64,000 nucleotides of DNA from Pomphorhynchus laevis (lineage: Eukaryota; Acanthocephala; Palaeacanthocephala; Echinorhynchida; Pomphorhynchidae), in NCBI GenBank assembly GCA_012934845.2, contig WNNJ02001463.1:1-64000 (forward strand). The letters run 5' to 3'. Below are positions 59,395 through 64,000 of the stretch, in pieces. Under the pieces are notes generated by a model. It was not told the origin of the DNA and searched no databases. It saw only the letters and a list, made by a program, of their open reading frames with translations. The stretch's first letter is position 1. Every line of letters begins with the position of its first letter. Position numbers and translations under genes: made by a program.

Positions 59395-59850
59395 TATATA
59401 TTTTGGTCATAGCGTAATCCTAAACGGAAGTAGATTATAAAACTGTAGCTTGTAAGCTCCCGGAGCAGTGTGTAGTATTCAGCTCTTAAATTATAAAAAT
59501 GTATCCTCAAAGGATCCTGTGAGAAAACAATCAATGGCAGCAATTAAATCTCCTGCCGAAAAAATCAGTATGATCCGGATAGCACTTGCTTAGCTTAAAT
59601 AGGCTATGCCCATGCTACCTAGTAAGCAAATTTTCTGAGATACCTTTTAAATATATCGCAAGGCAGCCGAAACGACTGATGATACTTCACCTACTGATGA
59701 GAGCTACCGGCTACCATCAGATCGTCTAGGAGTGAGAACAAAGTCCGCTCTGCATGTAAAAAACTCCGGCTTTTGTAAAAAATCCTTAATTATAAAATAG
59801 AAGCTTGTAGGCTCCAAGAGCACAGTGTTAATCATTCTACTCTTAAATTA
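59395..59850 (+). repeat. family C repeat with flanking duplicated block
   Basis: The block TATAAAACTGTAGCTTGTAA..CTCTTAAATTA (59425-59490) recurs at 59795-59850 around a family C unit (59620-59745). The unit carries the pseudoknotted motif at 59662-59724 and the GATCGTCTAGGAGTGA tail. Confidence 0.55.
59662..59724 (+). ncRNA. pseudoknotted GAAA/CUGAUGA motif, instance 5 (weaker)
   Basis: X GGCAGCC (59662-59668), GAAA (59669-59672), Y CGACTGATGATA (59673-59684), CTGATGA (59694-59700), X' GCTACC (59703-59708), Y' TACCATCAGATCG (59712-59724). X/X' has one G-A mismatch; Y/Y' pairs about 11 positions with one bulge and one mismatch. Confidence 0.5.
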
Positions 59851-60355
59851 CATTGTTGTTACACCTTCCCATCGACACACCCGTATATTCATAATTTAAC
59901 AACTGTTTTCCCCCGCAATGAGGCATAAACATCAGACAGCATTCTATATATCTTCAAAATACCAAGAAATAGAACCGAATTATTCTGCAATATTCAAATG
60001 CGCTACGTATGCCCAGTCATCCTATGTGCGACGAAAAACTTTAATAACGGCAGACGCGTTTCGCTTTAATGGATCTCATCAGTACCGTGACCACAATAAT
60101 CATCCATATGCACCTTAACATACTCTTAAACAGTGTACTGCCTCCTTGTTGATAAACATAGTGATTTATTTAAGAGTACACCTTTGTGTGTCCCAGGGCA
60201 GGTGTAACAACGAATTATATTTTATATATTTATACACTTGAAGGTGTCCCTGTTATACAGCATTTCTATTAAAAAGAATTTAGTGCCTGATGCATAGTTA
60301 AACCGCAATACGCACTGCCATGCACAGAGCTTATGCTAACTTCGCCCTGTTTGAG
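59850..60355. repeat. family B inverted pair
   Basis: 59855-60118 is family B on the minus strand; its tail (60000-59915) is joined at about 59912 to the head of another unit (down to 59855), so a tandem junction is again present. 60140-60350 is the head half of a unit on the plus strand (CCAGGGCAGGTGTAACAACG, GCATTTCTATTAAAAAG). The two face each other. Confidence 0.65.
60046..60095 (-). ncRNA. type I hammerhead, core kept with weak stem II
   Basis: Minus strand: CTGATGA (60082-60076), GAAA (60062-60059), ACGCGT and GTC cleavage triplet (60055-60053). Stem I pairs CACGGTA before the core with TGCCGTT after it over six positions including one G-U. Stem II (GATCC..AAAGC) is poorly paired. Confidence 0.6.
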
Positions 60356-60559
60356 CTATTACGAGCAATAAAGATATGCTCCCAACCAAAGATTCTAAGA
60401 TGAAATAGAGACTATAAAAACAGTTTCAAATGAAGGTTCTACAAATTTAGGCAAATTTAATGACATAACGATGAACGATGAAAAGGTAAAAGATGATAAA
60501 ATATGTTAACATGTAATGATATGGTAAATAATGACCACTTTACGAGTTTAGTTACAGGT

Positions 60560-61250
60560 ATGAAATAGAGAATATCTGACGTGTGCAACTGTAAAAACAC
60601 TGACGCTGTTTACTTATTAAGCTGCAAATATAACTTGTAATACACAATATGTTGAAGATACATCAGTGAGTATACATAGACGAATGAATTTAAGACAATT
60701 TCCATTAGACATGTATTGGACAATGACAATACTCATTTTATAGCAGACACTGATACGAGAAACCGCTAACTCTATCGGACAACACAACTGTGCACAGGTT
60801 TGAGAGGGTTGTCAACGATTAATAAACTAGAAATTTCATAATTAAGATTCTTCCGGAAAGAAACGTATAAGAGAGTAGGAAAGCCCATATATGCGACAAA
60901 GAATACACAAACAAATACATTCTGAAGAAGAATTTTCATCTCAAACTAGTTAATTTGTGTATGTTTATTATAAGAACCAAATTTTCACTCGGTCATTTAA
61001 TTTTCCTATCTCCAAATATATGAGTATGTTGGTAAAAAGATCCCGAGAGGTAGTTCGTTGGATGTCAATTCACACAATTGTTATAAATACAGAGTCTGTT
61101 ATGTAAAAACCCTACCTGAAGATTTGAAATCAAGAGCATTTGCACATATGCAGTTCCTACCTCTTTGCTATAACGAAGATCTATATATTCCTAGAGGACT
61201 AAGGTCGACCAAAACATTTGAAATTAATAAAAACAGTGCTCAAAGATAAG
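60560..61250 (+). pseudogene. Penelope-like GIY-YIG endonuclease relic
   Basis: Plus-strand translation reads CNCKNTDAVYLLSCKYNL near 60583-60636. About 30 bp later come IHRRMNLRQF and PLDMYWTM, the pattern of the GIY-YIG nuclease of EN-bearing Penelope elements (VYLLTCxxCxxxYVGxT..HRRxN). A last open piece to 61249 (YRVCYVKTLPEDLKSRAF) may be the same gene's end. It is broken, and it is not joined to any RT sequence here. Confidence 0.45.
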
Positions 61251-61254
61251 CTTC

Positions 61255-62380
61255 AATCTCTATGTGATCAATGGAATATATATAATATTAAGTATATACA
61301 CTTCATATATATAATATTAAGATAATAATATTTAGTAATATAATAAATAAAATGTTATAATTATGTATATTTTAGAGGAAAATGCTATTTAATTGTAATT
61401 TTCATTGATATATTCCTTGACCAATACACCATATGATTTTTTCATAATATATCTATTATATTTATTATTAATATTATATTATATTGATATTAGATTTTAT
61501 TTTCACTCTGTGGATTATTATTACAGATTTTTATTTTAATGAGTGGTAATCGAGGTCAGAATTTAAATAAAATATTATTACGAATATAATATTAAAAATA
61601 TTATTATATTACATTATGGTTATTTTCCACGTCATAAGTATATCATAGAGATTACATTTTATTTATAATATATAATAAAGAAAAGTTAATTAGTCAATAA
61701 GCTTTTTTTATATAGCCATAACACAATATTACATTTAAAATATAATATATTTATACAATATAACATAATATTTATATCATATACTATAGCATATATTACT
61801 AAATAAAATTCATACATTTTCTACATACGTGATTGATATGTTCTATTTATCCATAAAGATTATACTTTACAACGATATAACATTTTTCATCAATTTTTGA
61901 TAATTTTATAATTATCATAAATAATCATCTATAATCGTGTGACCGTCATAGGGTATCCCATTCTGCTTGTACGGCTCATATTGTTTACAACCCGCTTGAT
62001 CACGCTGTTTGCTTCGTCGTTCCATCCACCAAAGGTAGGTCTCGACTACAAATGTATAGGTATACCTATACCTTTGGTCTTCATCAAAGGTATAGGTATT
62101 TGTTTAATTCATTAGAGTGATTACACGAATTACATATCATTATAAGGTACATACAATTGCAACATTTTAATGATATATAATCGATAAGTGTGCTTTACCC
62201 AAATGCGCTCTTATTCAATACCTACAGCATAGCATTATGAAATCGAATTTGAATGGTTGATATTTTTAATCCTAATTAAAAATCCATAATTATTGCTTGA
62301 AAAAATACAAGAAAATATTATAAGTTTGATATGTCATATAATAAAAGATAAAATTAATAAATATCACATCTCATATATTA
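61255..62380. other. AT-rich intergenic DNA
   Basis: No gene. A local inverted repeat of AGGTATAGGTAT type lies at 62055-62100, and a less AT-rich patch at 61940-62050 is of unknown origin. Confidence 0.4.
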
Positions 62381-62384
62381 TAAC

Positions 62385-62479
62385 TCAATATTTCGATAGC
62401 TCCTGCAATCATCATCAGGATTACAATACTTTTATTATAATCCTGATGATAGCAGGAGCTATCGAAATATTGAATTATT
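62385..62479. repeat. palindrome around a CTGATGATAGCAGG..CGAAA core
   Basis: Arms about 62385-62423 and 62438-62479 with a 14 bp loop. The right arm reads CCTGATGATAGCAGGAGCTA then TCGAAATATTGAATT. The hairpin ATAGC/GCTAT with an AGGA loop sits between the two boxes. This has the same shape as the arms at 3.7-4.6, 10.3 and 48.7 kb. Confidence 0.75.
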
Positions 62480-62489
62480 AGAACAATAA

Positions 62490-63625
62490 TATTAATAATT
62501 ATACGAAAGTTATTATTAACTGATGCTGGTTACAAAGTGACACCATCATTCAATTATCTAATGACATAAAAAGTGATGAGAATGCAACATTATAAGTGAA
62601 TAATGGCGAGTTTTAATCGACGAATAAACTATTGTAAGTGAATTACGATATTTATAAAAGGGCGAAACCTCACTATTGTAAATAAATGGCATATAATTAT
62701 TGACTACATTATTGCAAGCTAATGGCTTTACATTACAAATATGTCTAAGCACACACAATGGATCATGTAACCGGTGCACTACTATCCAACAATATCTTCA
62801 ATAAAGTCTTTTTCGATTGACCTTTTTAAATTATTGTATCAGAATAAATCAACGTAGCATAACATATATATAACGCTTACAGTTTTACTGTATTCTAAAT
62901 CATGCATTTATATTGATGTCTTTGAAAATGAAAAATTTTAAAATATGTTTGGTCTTGTGTCTACATTTGAAATTAAATCTCTTATTATTACAGAATACAA
63001 CGAAAAATATAAATGCTTTTTCGCTTCATCCAAAATACATTTGCCATCAAACTCTTGGTATCTAGGAAATTAGAAACATAGTATGTATAATATGATTAAC
63101 ATTTCATCTTCTAATGATAAAACTAGACTATTAAGGTGTTAACTCTTTTCTAATATTTTCATCAAGTGAATTTTTTAAATTGCATAGTTCATCGAACATA
63201 TATTGTCCTTGGATAGCATTGTAAAACATTGAAATTTGTGATAAACTCAAAAGCATTTAGAATTAAAGTGTATTAGGAACATTTTGTCAATTTTAACATT
63301 TAAAATACTTAAACGCTTAGCTAGACAGAAGAAACAGTCAATTGATAAGAAGAATATCTTGAAAGTTGTGACTTTTTGTTCTATTAGCGGCTAGCGAAAT
63401 ATAAACATAAATAAAATGATCGTTCTCTAAAATTCAAAAAATAATGATTTATTAAGGCGAAACAAATTCGCTTTAACAAAATTAAAGAGTTATCTAAGGA
63501 GAGAGTTAATTGTGCATTTTAAATAATAAATAATTTGTATAACCGAATCGATTATAATAAAGAGAAAACTACAAGATTTTATTAAGGTTAGATGATCTCT
63601 ATTACCAGAATTAATCATAGGATCA
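62490..63625. other. AT-rich intergenic DNA
   Basis: No gene or repeat recognised. Confidence 0.4.
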
Positions 63626-63634
63626 GATAAAAAA

Positions 63635-63670
63635 CAATAACTGAGTCTACGTATAAATAATAAATAAATT
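63635..63670 (+). repeat. end of a Penelope-like terminus
   Basis: TAACTGAGTCTACGTATAAA matches the outer end of the terminal repeat; the remainder is not recognisable. Confidence 0.45.
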
Positions 63671-63734
63671 ATATGAATCATTTATTATATCAATAATAAA
63701 TGATTGTTATATAAAAAATGATTTATTTTTAAGT

Positions 63735-64000
63735 TGCAAATGCGTGCCGACGCACGCTTATATGACCGCAAAAAAATCTAAATCATGTGTCGAGAAGGTG
63801 GCAACGGAGGAGGTATTTGAATGTAATAAAGGAGGGAGCGCGGCGAACGTCGAGATGGAGTTGATTCCAAGCGAGTGAGGCGGCGACGAGGAAGGATCGG
63901 AGACCGTAGTTGTTGGAGTAATTGGGAACGTAGAGTAAGAGGGTATGACGGGAACGCAGCGATAGAGAGGTGGGGCGCAGGCGGTATTTGAATGTGATAA
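63735..64000. other. GC- and purine-rich block at the window edge
   Basis: An abrupt change to GC-rich, G/A-rich plus-strand sequence. GGTATTTGAATGTAATAA (63812) and GGTATTTGAATGTGATAA (63983) are direct repeats about 171 bp apart, suggesting the start of a tandem array that continues beyond the window. No convincing ORF. Confidence 0.5.

Noticed and set aside
1-64000. CRISPR arrays, bacterial operons, tRNA or rRNA genes
   Set aside because: None were seen. The tRNA-like segments found are parts of diverged SINEs and do not fold as a complete tRNA by inspection.

Overview
This is an AT-rich nuclear segment from an invertebrate metazoan. Evidence: multi-exon genes with GT..AG introns kilobases long, a deSUMOylase-like PPPDE protein, several classes of retroelement reverse transcriptase (RT), tRNA-like SINEs and (AT)n microsatellites. 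There is no operon layout and there are no bacterial signals. The exact phylum is not decided by what can be read here. SINE-like repeats carrying hammerhead ribozyme cores resemble the Sm-alpha type repeats of flatworms, but hammerhead repeats also occur in other invertebrates.

Host genes are sparse. (1) A minus-strand gene has phase-compatible exons at 11998-11779, 6472-6275 and 5030-4701. A small one-pass membrane ORF on the same strand (9209-8970) lies in its first intron. (2) A plus-strand gene has exons at 26790-27736, 29964-30431 and 38085-38241. Splice sites and phases agree and give a Ser/Asn/Gln-rich protein of about 523 residues that I do not recognise. (3) A minus-strand coiled-coil gene has phase-0 exons at 43773-43384 and 41523-41260. 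(4) An apparently intronless minus-strand DESI2-like PPPDE gene lies at 47578-46703.

The rest is mostly repeats. A jockey/R1-like LINE with CCHC zinc knuckles fills about 19.98-23.8 kb, with older copies at 50.9 and 51.85-54.8 kb. A second, very different LINE-like element lies antisense in intron 2 of gene 2 (about 33.3-36.3 kb); it has a Cys-rich N terminus, RT and an R2-type nuclease-like C terminus. A Penelope-like RT relic at 13.85-15.57 kb has inverted termini, and solo copies of that terminus are scattered over the whole window.

The most unusual layer is a set of short repeats that carry catalytic-RNA-like cores. One family (about 460 bp period, one tandem junction, 24.2-24.8 kb) carries a canonical type I hammerhead. 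Several other repeat families share a 56-63 nt signature in which a hammerhead-like GAAA and CUGANGA are embedded in two interleaved helices (a pseudoknot). A third set consists of long palindromes built around a CTGANGA..GAAA core. They recur on both strands, often as inverted dimers and often beside (AT)n tracts.
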